DNA from: Candidatus Cloacimonadota bacterium
Lineage (GTDB): Bacteria > Cloacimonadota > Cloacimonadia > Cloacimonadales > Cloacimonadaceae
Direction of reading: 5' to 3'
Assembly: GCA_012728875.1 (NCBI GenBank)
Contig: JAAYEF010000021.1
Coordinates: 33,283-97,282 of the forward strand
DNA: 64,000 bases
Part shown: piece by piece, positions 37,330 through 49,031 of the stretch
Numbering within the stretch: position 1 is the stretch's first letter
Layout: each line of letters opens with the position of its first letter
Translations under genes and position numbers: made by a program
The notes under the pieces: generated by a model
Told to the model about the DNA's origin: nothing
Databases searched by the model: none
Seen by the model: the letters and a program-made list of their open reading frames with translations, nothing else

Positions 37330-39291
37330 TTGGCGGGCTACTACTATTTTCACACCCGTCCGGAGATCGGCCGCGTTCGCCGCTGGCTGCTTTTCGTTTT
37401 GCGCTTCATCAGCCTGGGCATTTTGCTGCTCTTGCTGATCAGCCCGATTCTCAGCTTCCTGCGCCATCGCCGGGAAAAGCAGCAGATTCTTGTGTTGACC
37501 GACGTCTCTGCCAGCATGGATCTCAGCGGTCCCTCCGGCAAGAAAAATGATTGGCTGCGCGGTCCCGGCAAGGAACTCTCAGAAAAATTTGCCGTCGCGG
37601 GATACGAACTGCACAGCTATGACTTTGCCACCGGCTTGAGCCCGGAAAAAGACAACACCCTGCTGGCTCCAGCCTTGGATGAACTTGCCAAAAAGCACGA
37701 TTTCAGCAGGGTTAAAGGCATTGTTCTGATTTCCGACGGCTGGCTGCGGGACGAATCTCTCCAGCAGGTGAAGCAGATCGGCAGTCCCTTTTACGCAATT
37801 GCAGACACCAGCAGGCAAAGCAAGGCAGATCTCAGCGTGCTGCGCACCATCTCGAACCGCCAGGCCTACCGGAATGAACCCACCCTCATCCGCGCCGAAG
37901 TGCTGGCCGAAAACTACAACGGACCCGCCAACGTGAGCCTGTGGCAGGGAAAATCCGCACTGGGCAGCCAAAATGTCCAACTGAAAAGCGGACAGCCTCA
38001 AAATGTGGACTTCACCCACCGTTTTGCCCAAACCGGCTTCTTCCCCTTCCGGGTGGAAATCAACGCCACCGGAGTGAACGAGCGTTCCAAAAACAACAAC
38101 AGCCATCCCGGCGCCATCGAAGTTTTAAGCGAAAAACAGCGCGTGGTGGTGCTTTCCGACAGTCCTGCCTGGGACAACAAATTCACCCTGGACGCCATCA
38201 CGGAAAACCCACGCTGGGAAACCGCTCACTACCGCGTGCAGGGAGCCCAGGCCTGGTCCGGCGAAAAATCGGTAAGCTCTTTGCCCACAACAAGTTTGGC
38301 AGCCATCGTTTTGATCAATAACGGCGGTATGCAACTCAGCGGAAACAATCTGAACTATGTGCTTTCCGCCCACAAAAAAGGCGTGGGCATCCTCTTTCAA
38401 GGCCTTCCCATCCCTGAACTGGCATCCGTTTTGCCCCTGCAGCGTTCAAACATCACCAGTTCCTATCAGGGTTTCATGGAACTTACTCCCGCTGCGGCTT
38501 CATATCCCATGCTGAATTTTGACAGCGCGGAAATGAAAACCGTGCCGCCTCTGGACTACTATTATGTGACGGCGAGCCGCGGCGCAGAGGTTTTGGCAAG
38601 CATCGACAACGCCCAAAAATCCCCGGCCATCGCCGCCAGCACCCAGGGCAGCGCCAAGACCCTGTCCATGGCCTTTCTGAACCTGTGGAAATGGCAATTG
38701 CAAAGCGCCAAGGGCGGATACCGCGAACTGCTGACAAATTCGCTCACCTGGCTGGCAAACACTTCGCCCAGCGGCTATGAAGCCATCCACAACAGCAGCT
38801 ATTTTTTGGGCGAGGAGATCAACCTGCGCCTACGTGCCCAGGATGATATCCGCGCTCTGCGTCTGGACCTGAACCCCGAACTGAAAGTGGTCGGCGAAAA
38901 CGGCAAGGAAGTGTTCCGCGATTTCATGACCCAAAGCGAGGGTGAATATTCCGCCCGCTTTGTGATCGACAAGGCAGGCAGTTACAGCTTCCAGATCCAG
39001 GATAAGGTGAGCGGTGAAAAGAGTGAGGGACGCTTCAGCGTGAGCGATTCCAGCATCGAATCCCGAGATTTTGACTTCAACCTTCCCCTGCTTGCCTGGC
39101 TGGCTTCAGACACCGGCGGCAAGCTGTTCAGCCCTGCCGAAATTGCAGAGTGGAACCCCGTGCCCGCCCAAGCCAGAGAGTTTGAACAACGCGAGGACTT
39201 TGCCATCTACCGCAAATGGTGGGTGTTGGCAAGCTTCATCCTGGCTTTCAGTTTGGAACTGTTTTTCCGTCGTCGTTGGGGCTTGCTCTAA
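37330..39291 (+). CDS. Membrane protein with vWA-like domain (start may lie slightly upstream)
   Basis: Two N-terminal TM segments, ILVLTDVSASMDLSGPSG, C-terminal TM + RRRWG. Confidence 0.65.
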   Translation: MAGYYYFHTRPEIGRVRRWLLFVLRFISLGILLLLLISPILSFLRHRREKQQILVLTDVSASMDLSGPSGKKNDWLRGPGKELSEKFAVAGYELHSYDFATGLSPEKDNTLLAPALDELAKKHDFSRVKGIVLISDGWLRDESLQQVKQIGSPFYAIADTSRQSKADLSVLRTISNRQAYRNEPTLIRAEVLAENYNGPANVSLWQGKSALGSQNVQLKSGQPQNVDFTHRFAQTGFFPFRVEINATGVNERSKNNNSHPGAIEVLSEKQRVVVLSDSPAWDNKFTLDAITENPRWETAHYRVQGAQAWSGEKSVSSLPTTSLAAIVLINNGGMQLSGNNLNYVLSAHKKGVGILFQGLPIPELASVLPLQRSNITSSYQGFMELTPAAASYPMLNFDSAEMKTVPPLDYYYVTASRGAEVLASIDNAQKSPAIAASTQGSAKTLSMAFLNLWKWQLQSAKGGYRELLTNSLTWLANTSPSGYEAIHNSSYFLGEEINLRLRAQDDIRALRLDLNPELKVVGENGKEVFRDFMTQSEGEYSARFVIDKAGSYSFQIQDKVSGEKSEGRFSVSDSSIESRDFDFNLPLLAWLASDTGGKLFSPAEIAEWNPVPAQAREFEQREDFAIYRKWWVLASFILAFSLELFFRRRWGLL

Positions 39292-39401
39292 AATTCTGGT
39301 TTCAGGCTCCTCCAAGCACAAAAAACCTCTTCAGCCCCCTTTCTCCCTGGGCTCCAACCAATATACAACCTATATACTTCCCAAATGCCTCCCGTCTTTT
39401 T

Positions 39402-39463
39402 TACGGGTGGTCTATGGGGATTATCCAGGAAGGATTGCTGCTCGAGCCAAGGGAGACCCGGAC
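39402..39463 (+). repeat. Dispersed intergenic repeat copy 1
   Basis: ACGGGTGGTCTATGGGGATTATCCAGGAAGGAT...AGCCAAGGGAGA resembles 54141-54206. Confidence 0.5.
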
Positions 39464-39520
39464 TTCAACGTAGAATTGCAGTTATTTTCCCCCCATCCTG
39501 ATTGAGTGAGGAGCTTTTGT

Positions 39521-40888
39521 TCAGATGAACAGCTCCAGGCTGATGCCGCCAATTTCGTTGATGGTGCGGCGGTCAAACTGGCATCTCAGTTCCCCTTTTT
39601 GATCGGCTAGCAGGGGCAGGGGCATATCCTTGGGAACGAAGACGAATTCGCGTTTGGGGACAAGCTCATCCTTGACAGTATTGATCAGGGTGTCGCCAAT
39701 TTCGATGGCAAGAGAGCAAAGGTAATCCTCGGCGGAAAGGCTGGAAAATTCAACACTCATCAACACAGCTTCCAGCAGCGTTTTTGCCGCTTGGGGAATC
39801 AACTCACAAAGCTGGCGGATCCTGGCTTTGGGCACCTTCAAGACCTTCAAAACCGCGGCATAGATGCCAGCCGGGATCCAGCGCTCATATTCGGTGGGAT
39901 GAATGATGTGAAAATTCGGAAGCCGCTGGCGCAGATAATTCACGAGCCGGGAAGTATTGTCCCCCACATCGGCGACGGTGATATGGCTTTCCCCGGGCTG
40001 GGATCTGGTTTTCAGGTCGCTGGAAAATTCGTGCAGGAGCCTCAGGACGATGGAGGGCGTCAAATCACTTTCCCAAACGGGCAGATAGGCATCGGTCGCA
40101 TCGATCAGTCTGGCAATGGCGAGCGTGTTTTTGTGAAGCTGCGGCGGAAACTGATACAGAGCCTTCATTTGTCGGGGACTTTTGAAATAATGTTCGCTGT
40201 CGGAAAAACGTTTGGCATGGGGATGGCTGAAGTCGATGCCTCTGCGGATGCAATGCAGCACGTCCAAGTCGATGGAATCGCCCCGATCCAGACAGTGACA
40301 GCCGTTGGTGAGCACCAGCGGGATTTTGGTCTCATACGCCAGGTTCAGGATTTTGTTCATGGTAAACGCTTCGACGGGAAGGCCGTGGTTTTGGATTTCA
40401 TAGAAATAATCGTTTCCAAAAGTGTGGTAAAACCAGTGTGAAACCCGTCTGGCTTCATCGTCTTTGCCCTCCAGAATCAGGGTGTTGAGTTCGCCCGTGC
40501 TACCGCCGGAGAGGCAAATCAGATCCTGTGCATGCTCTGCCAATTGGGCTTTTGTAATGGGCGTCGAGAATGGACCGCCTTGGTGACGCAAGGTGACGAG
40601 TCGGCATAGGTTTGCGATGCCCGAGCCGTTTTTGGCAATCAGGAGCACGGGGAAAGCTGCATCGTTGTCAAGGTTGTCAACCACGCTGGTTTCCAAGCCG
40701 ATGATGGGTTTGATGCCGGCTTTGATGCACAGATGCCAGAGACGAAAGGCGCCAGCCAGGCTGTCTGTGTCTGTGACGGCGAGCGCGCGCATCTTATTTT
40801 GCATCGCTTTTTGAACCAGATCGTCGATGACGCAGGCACCGTCCAGTCTGCTGAACTCGGTGTGCACACGAAGATGTGTAAAACTCAT
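39521..40888 (-). CDS. Truncated DnaE/PHP-domain-like protein
   Basis: FTHLRVHTEFSRLDGACVIDDLVQKAMQNKMRALAVTDTDSLAGAFRLWHLCIKAGIKPIIGLET resembles DnaE PHP N-terminus; only 455 aa. Confidence 0.8.
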   Translation of the reverse strand: MSFTHLRVHTEFSRLDGACVIDDLVQKAMQNKMRALAVTDTDSLAGAFRLWHLCIKAGIKPIIGLETSVVDNLDNDAAFPVLLIAKNGSGIANLCRLVTLRHQGGPFSTPITKAQLAEHAQDLICLSGGSTGELNTLILEGKDDEARRVSHWFYHTFGNDYFYEIQNHGLPVEAFTMNKILNLAYETKIPLVLTNGCHCLDRGDSIDLDVLHCIRRGIDFSHPHAKRFSDSEHYFKSPRQMKALYQFPPQLHKNTLAIARLIDATDAYLPVWESDLTPSIVLRLLHEFSSDLKTRSQPGESHITVADVGDNTSRLVNYLRQRLPNFHIIHPTEYERWIPAGIYAAVLKVLKVPKARIRQLCELIPQAAKTLLEAVLMSVEFSSLSAEDYLCSLAIEIGDTLINTVKDELVPKREFVFVPKDMPLPLLADQKGELRCQFDRRTINEIGGISLELFI

Positions 40889-41124
40889 TATATATTTTCC
40901 TCCATATATATAATACGTTTATTGAAAACCTAACGGGGTTGAGGGTAAGGACCGCTGCATATAGAATGGACAAAAAATATGCGTAATCATCTCTGGTTGA
41001 GGGATCCAAAGATCCCGACAGCCGTCAGGTCAAAAGCACCAGTGGCTACAAAGGCCACGTTAGACACACTACCGGAAGCAAGAATTGCTTGACATCTGGA
41101 GCAAGCATCCACTAATGTGATCAC

Positions 41125-41997
41125 ATGCAAAAACAAAGTTCAAATCCTCGTTCAGCCAGGCATCCTGTTTTTTACACAGTCGATGTGGAGGATTATTATC
41201 ACATTCTGGGCGTGAAAGGAACCCCGCCCGTCACGCAGTGGGACAGCCTGCCCGCCCGGGTGGAGCGGGGATTGGCGCGTCATTTCGACCTTCTGGCAGA
41301 ACACGGCGCACGGGCCACACTATTCTTTTTGGGTTATATAGCCAGACGCTTTCCCCACTTGGTACGAAAAGCCGTGGAATTGGGGCACGAGGTCGCTTCC
41401 CATGGATTTTACCACCAGGAGGTTCGGGATATGCAGCGTTCAGTTTTTGAAGCCGATGCCGCAGACTCGCGCAAGCTGCTTGAAGACCTGAGCGGAAAAG
41501 AGGTTCGAGGCTGGCGCAGCGCGGGTTTCACCATGGGCGAAGGCACTCCCTGGTTCTTTTCCTCGCTGCTGGAGGCGGGCTATGCCTACGATTCCTCAAT
41601 CGTGCAAAACCGCCCTCAACACGACACCCTCTTTCGCGGCGAGAACCGACCCACTTTCCTGACCACAGAATCCGGACGCATCTGCGAATTTCCGATAACC
41701 ATGGCGGAATTTGGCAGCCTGAAGATAAATATGTTCGGTGGGGGTTATTTGCGCTTTTTTCCAGCCTGGCTGCTCGGCAGGGCGGCAAGTCGTGAACTGA
41801 CCCGAAAGCCTCTGTTGATCTATATCCATCCCCGTGAGCTCGATCCCGGGCATCCCCGCCTGCAAATGAGCATATACCGCCATTTCAAAAGCTATGTCAA
41901 CCTGTCTGGCGTGCCGCGCAAACTCACGTTGCTTCTGGGTTTGGCGGAATCTCTGACTTTGGGTGAACACTATGAACAACTCCTCCTTCAAGACTAA
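41125..41997 (+). CDS. Polysaccharide deacetylase family protein (DUF3473-like)
   Basis: FYTVDVEDYYHI, GARATLFFLGYIARRFPHLVRKAVELGHEVASHGFYHQ. Confidence 0.9.
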   Translation: MQKQSSNPRSARHPVFYTVDVEDYYHILGVKGTPPVTQWDSLPARVERGLARHFDLLAEHGARATLFFLGYIARRFPHLVRKAVELGHEVASHGFYHQEVRDMQRSVFEADAADSRKLLEDLSGKEVRGWRSAGFTMGEGTPWFFSSLLEAGYAYDSSIVQNRPQHDTLFRGENRPTFLTTESGRICEFPITMAEFGSLKINMFGGGYLRFFPAWLLGRAASRELTRKPLLIYIHPRELDPGHPRLQMSIYRHFKSYVNLSGVPRKLTLLLGLAESLTLGEHYEQLLLQD

Positions 41998-42673
41998 AGA
42001 CGGCACCTCGGGCTTCTTCGATTCCTATGCAGATGGGTTTGACTCCATCTATGGCACGGGCAACGGGTTTTTCCAGCGCTGGCTGAACCGTCATTTGCGG
42101 CAAAGCATTTTGCTGCGGTTCGAATATACGCTGGCGGGTTGTTTGCCAGCAGAGGGGAAGAGCTTTTTGGATGTTGGCTGTGGACCTGGACACTACAGTC
42201 TGGCACTGGCACAGCGTGGCGCGAAGGAAGTTTTGGGATTGGATTTTGCCCCCGCCATGATTGAACTGGCTCGTGCCAAAGCTCGCGCAGCCGGTCTTGA
42301 AAAAGTCTGCCGCTATGAGGTGCGGGATTTCTTTCAGTTGGAAGACACAGAGGTTTTTGACAGCGTGATCATGATGGGATTTCTGGATTACATTGACGAT
42401 GCAACATCGGCTGTGGCAAAAGCCCTCAAGCATGCCGGGAGCAGCGTTTTTTTCAGCTTTCCTGTCTCCGGAGGTTTTTGGGCTTGGCAGAGAAAACTTC
42501 GCTACAAGCGCAAATGCCCACTCTATCTGTATAGCTTGGAAGAGATTCAGGACATATTCAGTTCGCTGGAAGGCGTTCGCTACAAGATCAGGAAACTAAA
42601 ACGCGATTTTTGGGTGCGGGTGGACAAGCTGCCCATGGAGGATGAAAGCACAAAAAACAAACCGGGAAGTTGA
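41972..42673 (+). CDS. Class I SAM-dependent methyltransferase
   Basis: FLDVGCGPGHYSLALAQRGAKEVLGLDFAPAMIELARAKA. Confidence 0.9.
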   Translation: MNNSSFKTKDGTSGFFDSYADGFDSIYGTGNGFFQRWLNRHLRQSILLRFEYTLAGCLPAEGKSFLDVGCGPGHYSLALAQRGAKEVLGLDFAPAMIELARAKARAAGLEKVCRYEVRDFFQLEDTEVFDSVIMMGFLDYIDDATSAVAKALKHAGSSVFFSFPVSGGFWAWQRKLRYKRKCPLYLYSLEEIQDIFSSLEGVRYKIRKLKRDFWVRVDKLPMEDESTKNKPGS

Positions 42674-42795
42674 TATAAAAAAAGAGCTTTTCCATGAGAA
42701 TGCTACAGTTAACGTTTTTTGTTGGGTTAAGATTTCGGATTGGGGGTTCAAAAATTGGAATGGATTTGTTCTAAAAGTGTCTAAAAACCCTTGGA

Positions 42796-43488
42796 TCAAA
42801 GCTTTGATTTAGCGCGCACCTGCGCGGTGGATTCTCTTAAATAGAAAGGCTCCAAGGCGGCGAGTTCTTCAAAATTGTAGGCCTCATCTTCCGGGAAAAG
42901 CTGTGCCAGATGGAAGAGCCCGGAGGCGTCCAAAGGCTGTGCCAAAACGGGAGTGCAGGGAATGCCTTTTTCTTCGAAGAGGCTTTGGGCGAGTTTGGCT
43001 CCGCTGCCCACAAAGTAGGGGTTGTCCAGTTTCCAATCCAATAGAGCTTCGGGTTCCCAAACGCCCGGGGGAACGAGCTCATTCAGGTTCTCATCGTAAA
43101 GCGCGGCATAGAGTTCGCGCATTTTGGCATCCGCCACCGCCAGGATGTTTTTGCCGCATTGATGGCGTTGAAGCGCAGAAAGCTGGAGTGAAGAAAAGAC
43201 GCGCAGGGGGATTTTGAGCCCGTAGGCGATGCCCTTGGCGGTGGCAAGCCCGATGCGCAGCCCGGTGAAGGAACCGGGTCCATTGCCCAGATAGACAGCC
43301 TCGAGGTCCGCTGGCTGGCGATTGCAAAAATCCAGCGCCGCATCAAGCTGGGGCATCAGGGTCTCACTGTGGGTCACGCTGATGTTGAAGCAGGCGGAAT
43401 ATAGCGTTTGGCCGTTTTCCCAAAGCGCGATGGAGCCGGCGGTTTGGGATGTATCCAGGGCGAGTTTCAATTTCCGGCGCGAATCCAA
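42796..43488 (-). CDS. tsaB: tRNA threonylcarbamoyladenosine biosynthesis protein TsaB
   Basis: LALDTSQTAGSIALWENG, YLGNGPGSFTGLRIGLATAKGIAYGLKIPL. Confidence 0.92.
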   Translation of the reverse strand: MDSRRKLKLALDTSQTAGSIALWENGQTLYSACFNISVTHSETLMPQLDAALDFCNRQPADLEAVYLGNGPGSFTGLRIGLATAKGIAYGLKIPLRVFSSLQLSALQRHQCGKNILAVADAKMRELYAALYDENLNELVPPGVWEPEALLDWKLDNPYFVGSGAKLAQSLFEEKGIPCTPVLAQPLDASGLFHLAQLFPEDEAYNFEELAALEPFYLRESTAQVRAKSKL

Positions 43489-43919
43489 TCGTCGTAGAGG
43501 CGCTCAAACAGCAGTTTGTGCTTGGCTTCGTCGGAGGCGAGCTTGCGGAAAAGGAGCGAGATCTCGCCATCGGGGAATTTTTGGCTCATCTCGGTGTAGA
43601 GCTTGAAAGAGTTTTCCTCGCGTTTCATGGCGCGGATGAGGATGTTTGGATAGCTGAAGTCCAGTTCTTCCACGTCGGCGCTGATGTATTCGGAGATGCG
43701 CAGGTTTGGCACGGTGGGGATGTCGGCTTCGGAGACTCTCTTGCGGCGGATGTTTTCGATCACCTCGATGTGTCCAAGTTCCATATCTTCCAGTTCTTTG
43801 AGCATTTCAATCTGGCTGGCAAATTTGGCGTCTTTTTGCAGATCACGGTAAAACTGGACTGCTTCGCGTTCGCGATCGACGGCAAAGTCCAAAATTTCGT
43901 TGAATTCTTGTTCGGTCAT
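43467..43919 (-). CDS. Ferritin-like/rubrerythrin-type di-iron protein
   Basis: DREREAVQFYRDL...LEDMELGHIEVIE...MKREENSFKLY...DEAKHKLLFE. Confidence 0.85.
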   Translation of the reverse strand: MTEQEFNEILDFAVDREREAVQFYRDLQKDAKFASQIEMLKELEDMELGHIEVIENIRRKRVSEADIPTVPNLRISEYISADVEELDFSYPNILIRAMKREENSFKLYTEMSQKFPDGEISLLFRKLASDEAKHKLLFERLYDDWIRAGN

Positions 43920-43960
43920 GGTATTCCTCCGGGTGGATGGGATATTTTGGCTATAAAGAA

Positions 43961-43988
43961 CGGAAAGCCCGCCTGAGCAGGCTTTCCG
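43961..43988 (-). terminator. Hairpin between ferritin-like and rubredoxin genes, possible terminator
   Basis: CGGAAAGCC-cgcctgagca-GGCTTTCCG. Confidence 0.5.
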
Positions 43989-44005
43989 GGTTAATCGTGT
44001 GAGAT

Positions 44006-44146
44006 TTAGTCGACAGGCTCAAAGAAGTCCTTGCCGACACCACAAACGGGGCACACCCAATCTTCGGGAAGATCTTCGAAGGGGATGTTGTCATTTTCGG
44101 CTGGATCATAGATCCACTGGCATGCGGTGCAAATGTATTTTTGCAT
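44006..44146 (-). CDS. Rubredoxin (46 aa; below the ORF-track length cut-off)
   Basis: Manual translation [46 protein letters not shown]; CxxC...CPVCG. Confidence 0.93.
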   Translation of the reverse strand: MQKYICTACQWIYDPAENDNIPFEDLPEDWVCPVCGVGKDFFEPVD

Positions 44147-44158
44147 TTTTCCTTCTCC

Positions 44159-44749
44159 TTAGTAGTTTTCGCAGTGCACTTCAAAATATGCTTGGGGATG
44201 CAGGCAGCAGGGGCAAATTTCCGGCGCCTTTTCGCCTTCGTGGATATAGCCGCAGTTGATGCATTTCCAGAAGGTTTTTTCATCTTTTTTAAAGACCTTG
44301 AGGTCTTTGACGTTGTCGTAAAGCTTGCGGAAGCGTTTTTCGTGTTCCTTTTCCACCTTTGCCACCAAACGGTAGGTGAGTGCCACATCTTTGAAGCCTT
44401 CCTGCTCGGCGATGTCTGCAAATGTGGGATAGAGGTCGCTCCATTCCTCCAATTCGCCTTCAGCGGCAAATTTGAGATTGGCAAGGGTGTCTTCGGCACT
44501 CCAGCCAACTGGATAGGCTGCATGAATTTCAACCACTTCCCCTTCCAAACCGTGCTTTTGCATGAGTTTGAAGAAGAGCTTGGCGTGTTCCTTTTCGTTT
44601 TCGGCGGTTTCGGTGAAGATGTTTGATATTTGCTCAAAGCCTGCCTTTTTGGCGGTTTTGGCCGCATAGACATAGCGCATGCGGGCCTGGCTTTCTCCGG
44701 CAAAGGATTTCATAAGGTTTTCAGCGGTTTTGCTGTCTTTGAATGACAT
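44159..44749 (-). CDS. Rubrerythrin
   Basis: FAGESQARMRYVYAAKTAKKAG, ENEKEHAKLFF, KVEKEHEKRFRKL, C-terminal rubredoxin-like CINCGYIHEGEKAPEICPCC. Confidence 0.95.
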   Translation of the reverse strand: MSFKDSKTAENLMKSFAGESQARMRYVYAAKTAKKAGFEQISNIFTETAENEKEHAKLFFKLMQKHGLEGEVVEIHAAYPVGWSAEDTLANLKFAAEGELEEWSDLYPTFADIAEQEGFKDVALTYRLVAKVEKEHEKRFRKLYDNVKDLKVFKKDEKTFWKCINCGYIHEGEKAPEICPCCLHPQAYFEVHCENY

Positions 44750-44780
44750 TGTTTTATCTCCTCCAATAAATGGATTTTTC

Positions 44781-45158
44781 TCAGGCTTTCCAGAGGCCGT
44801 GCAGGTTGCAATATTCCCTGACGGTGATCACTTCTTCCATTTTCACGGGGAAGATGGCTTCGGGGGCTTCGCCGGGTTTGAGTTCATGGCGCATCACCTT
44901 TTTATCGGTGCAGATTTCGATCATGGAAATGTAGTGTTTTTCCTCCATGGGATGGGGCACGGAACCCACGATAACTTTGATGCTGTCGCCCAAATCTTCC
45001 ACCACGGGGATGTGTTTTTCATAGGCGGCTTCCTCGGTGTTTCCAGCCAGGTTCACCATCGGCTCGCCGCAGCAAACCAATTGACCGGGGCCGGTGAAAA
45101 GCACTTCCACCAAGTTTCCGCATTTCTTGCAGTGATATACTTGACGCAGTTCAGTCAT
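44781..45158 (-). CDS. Desulfoferrodoxin / superoxide reductase
   Basis: YHCKKCGNLVEVLFTGPGQLVCCGEPM, EKHIPVVE, GSVPHPMEEKHYISMIEI, REYCNLHGLWKA. Confidence 0.96.
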   Translation of the reverse strand: MTELRQVYHCKKCGNLVEVLFTGPGQLVCCGEPMVNLAGNTEEAAYEKHIPVVEDLGDSIKVIVGSVPHPMEEKHYISMIEICTDKKVMRHELKPGEAPEAIFPVKMEEVITVREYCNLHGLWKA

Positions 45159-45324
45159 TAGTTTTCTCCTTCTTTTTTCTTAAAAAACAAAAAAGCGGGA
45201 GGGGGCTTGTTTTGTCAATAGAAATTTGCGAGGTGGGGCGGAAAAATATTTTGCTTGCCAAAAAACCGATTATTCTATTATTGGAAACACAAAGGTTTGT
45301 TGCTTATAAAGGAAAAAAACGCCC

Positions 45325-46134
45325 ATGAAAAAACTGATGCCCATATTGATTGCAATGCTCCTGCTTTTGGCGGGGTGCGTGGAATATGATGAAGAGCTGT
45401 GGCTGAATTCAAATGGTTCCGGCCGCGCCAAGCTGCGTCTGAGCATAGAATCCCACTATTCCAACACCGAGGAATTTCTGCGTGTGTTCAGCAGCCCGGG
45501 CATCCATCTCCGCGAATATAATCTGAAAAATGTTGGCGATAATAAAAAAATCTACCTTGTGGACTTCCATTTTGACAACGTTGACGCCTTCAACAATCTG
45601 GACGACCAACTCAGCGCCATGAACTTCTTTGGCCAGCTCAGCATTTTGCCCAAAGACAAAGATGGAAACATCGTGGTGAAAAGAAAGATCTCCATCGAAG
45701 AGCGCGAGGTGATGGAACAGATGGAAACTCCGCTGTATTTGGGCGACGACCTGGACATGAGCGAAGAGGAATTCATCGCCAGTTTGCCCGATGATGACGA
45801 CATCCTGATGGGCATTTTGAAGGACCAGATAGAGCATACCACATGGACTTACAAGCTTCACGTTCCTTGGAAAATTGTCTATGCAGGCGACAACTTTGAC
45901 AGCATTTCCCCGGATGGAAAAACCGTCACTTGGAAATTCAACACCAAAGATCTGTTGGACAAAACAGAGCTGATGACGGTGGCGATGAAAAAAGGTTTGA
46001 GTTGGGTGGTTTATGTTTTGATCGGTCTGGGCGGTGCGCTGCTTTTGTTCTTTGTCTTCTGGATGATCCGCATCGGAAAGCGGTCACATCTGAAAGACGC
46101 CATCAAGCACGTTGAAGAACGGGAAGGAAAGTAG
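45325..46134 (+). CDS. Putative membrane-anchored lipoprotein
   Basis: MKKLMPILIAMLLLLAGCVEYDEELWLNSNGSGRAKLRLSI; C-terminal TM helix. Confidence 0.75.
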   Translation: MKKLMPILIAMLLLLAGCVEYDEELWLNSNGSGRAKLRLSIESHYSNTEEFLRVFSSPGIHLREYNLKNVGDNKKIYLVDFHFDNVDAFNNLDDQLSAMNFFGQLSILPKDKDGNIVVKRKISIEEREVMEQMETPLYLGDDLDMSEEEFIASLPDDDDILMGILKDQIEHTTWTYKLHVPWKIVYAGDNFDSISPDGKTVTWKFNTKDLLDKTELMTVAMKKGLSWVVYVLIGLGGALLLFFVFWMIRIGKRSHLKDAIKHVEEREGK

Positions 46135-46145
46135 GAAAAAGCCTT

Positions 46146-46916
46146 TTAGCTAAGTCTGAACAAGGCGGATATCCAGCCGCCCAAGATCACAGCCCAGGAT
46201 AAAAGCCCCCACAAAATTGCCGCATAGTGTCCCAAACCTTTGGGAGAAAAGCCCTTGCCCGCTTTTTCGTTTCCGGCATTGATGAGTTTTTGCACAGGCA
46301 ACAGGCATAAAGCTGAAGCAATCAGCACAATCAAGGTGACCGCAATATCCAGAAGCAAGGGAGGATGCAGGAATAAAACCACGATGTGGCGCGCCTGCAG
46401 GAGTAGCAGGAAAATAAGCCACAGCCAGCCGTTCAGCACAAAGTCCGACTGAGATGGAGCGCTTACAAGTTCCCTGTCTTCAGCAATCTGGCGGAAGATG
46501 TCCACCAGGGCAAATGGGTTCCATGCGCTTCGCCAAAAATATGAGGAGGTGCTGTTGCGGCGGTTGAACCTTAAAAAACGCCAGTTTGCCCAGATCCAAT
46601 ATATTTCGTAGAGCCCGAAGCTGAACAGGCTCATCCACAGCAGGCGGGACGGGGGAACGTTAAAAAACAGAGGGAGTTGAGCGTCTTCGATGCCTGTGAG
46701 ATCACGCTCTTCCGCCCAGTCGAGAATCCGGACGTCCGATTCCTTCATGAAGCGCATCAATTCTGGAATATCGCGGATCTTTCTCCACTGGGGGCTGCGG
46801 CTTTCCATCACGGAGGAATCCATGTCCAAAACGTCGTCCAAAATCAGGGACATCAGTTCTTTGGGCGAAACCGGACCTGTGGTTTTGCCTTCATCGCTGT
46901 AGAAATATTTTGCCAT
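46146..46916 (-). CDS. GYF_2-like domain membrane protein
   Basis: KYFYSDEGKTTGPVSPKELMSLI plus several TM segments. Confidence 0.6.
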   Translation of the reverse strand: MAKYFYSDEGKTTGPVSPKELMSLILDDVLDMDSSVMESRSPQWRKIRDIPELMRFMKESDVRILDWAEERDLTGIEDAQLPLFFNVPPSRLLWMSLFSFGLYEIYWIWANWRFLRFNRRNSTSSYFWRSAWNPFALVDIFRQIAEDRELVSAPSQSDFVLNGWLWLIFLLLLQARHIVVLFLHPPLLLDIAVTLIVLIASALCLLPVQKLINAGNEKAGKGFSPKGLGHYAAILWGLLSWAVILGGWISALFRLS

Positions 46917-46971
46917 CTGCTGAAGCCTTTGGGGCGGGACAGGCGTCCCGCCCCTTCAAAGTGCTGTTCTT

Positions 46972-48961
<1,990 letters not shown>

Positions 48962-49031
48962 GTTTAAAACCTCCCAGGTTCTTCTTTATTTATAACTTAA
49001 TCATTTTCAGCTTAAAACCATCTGTTTCGCG

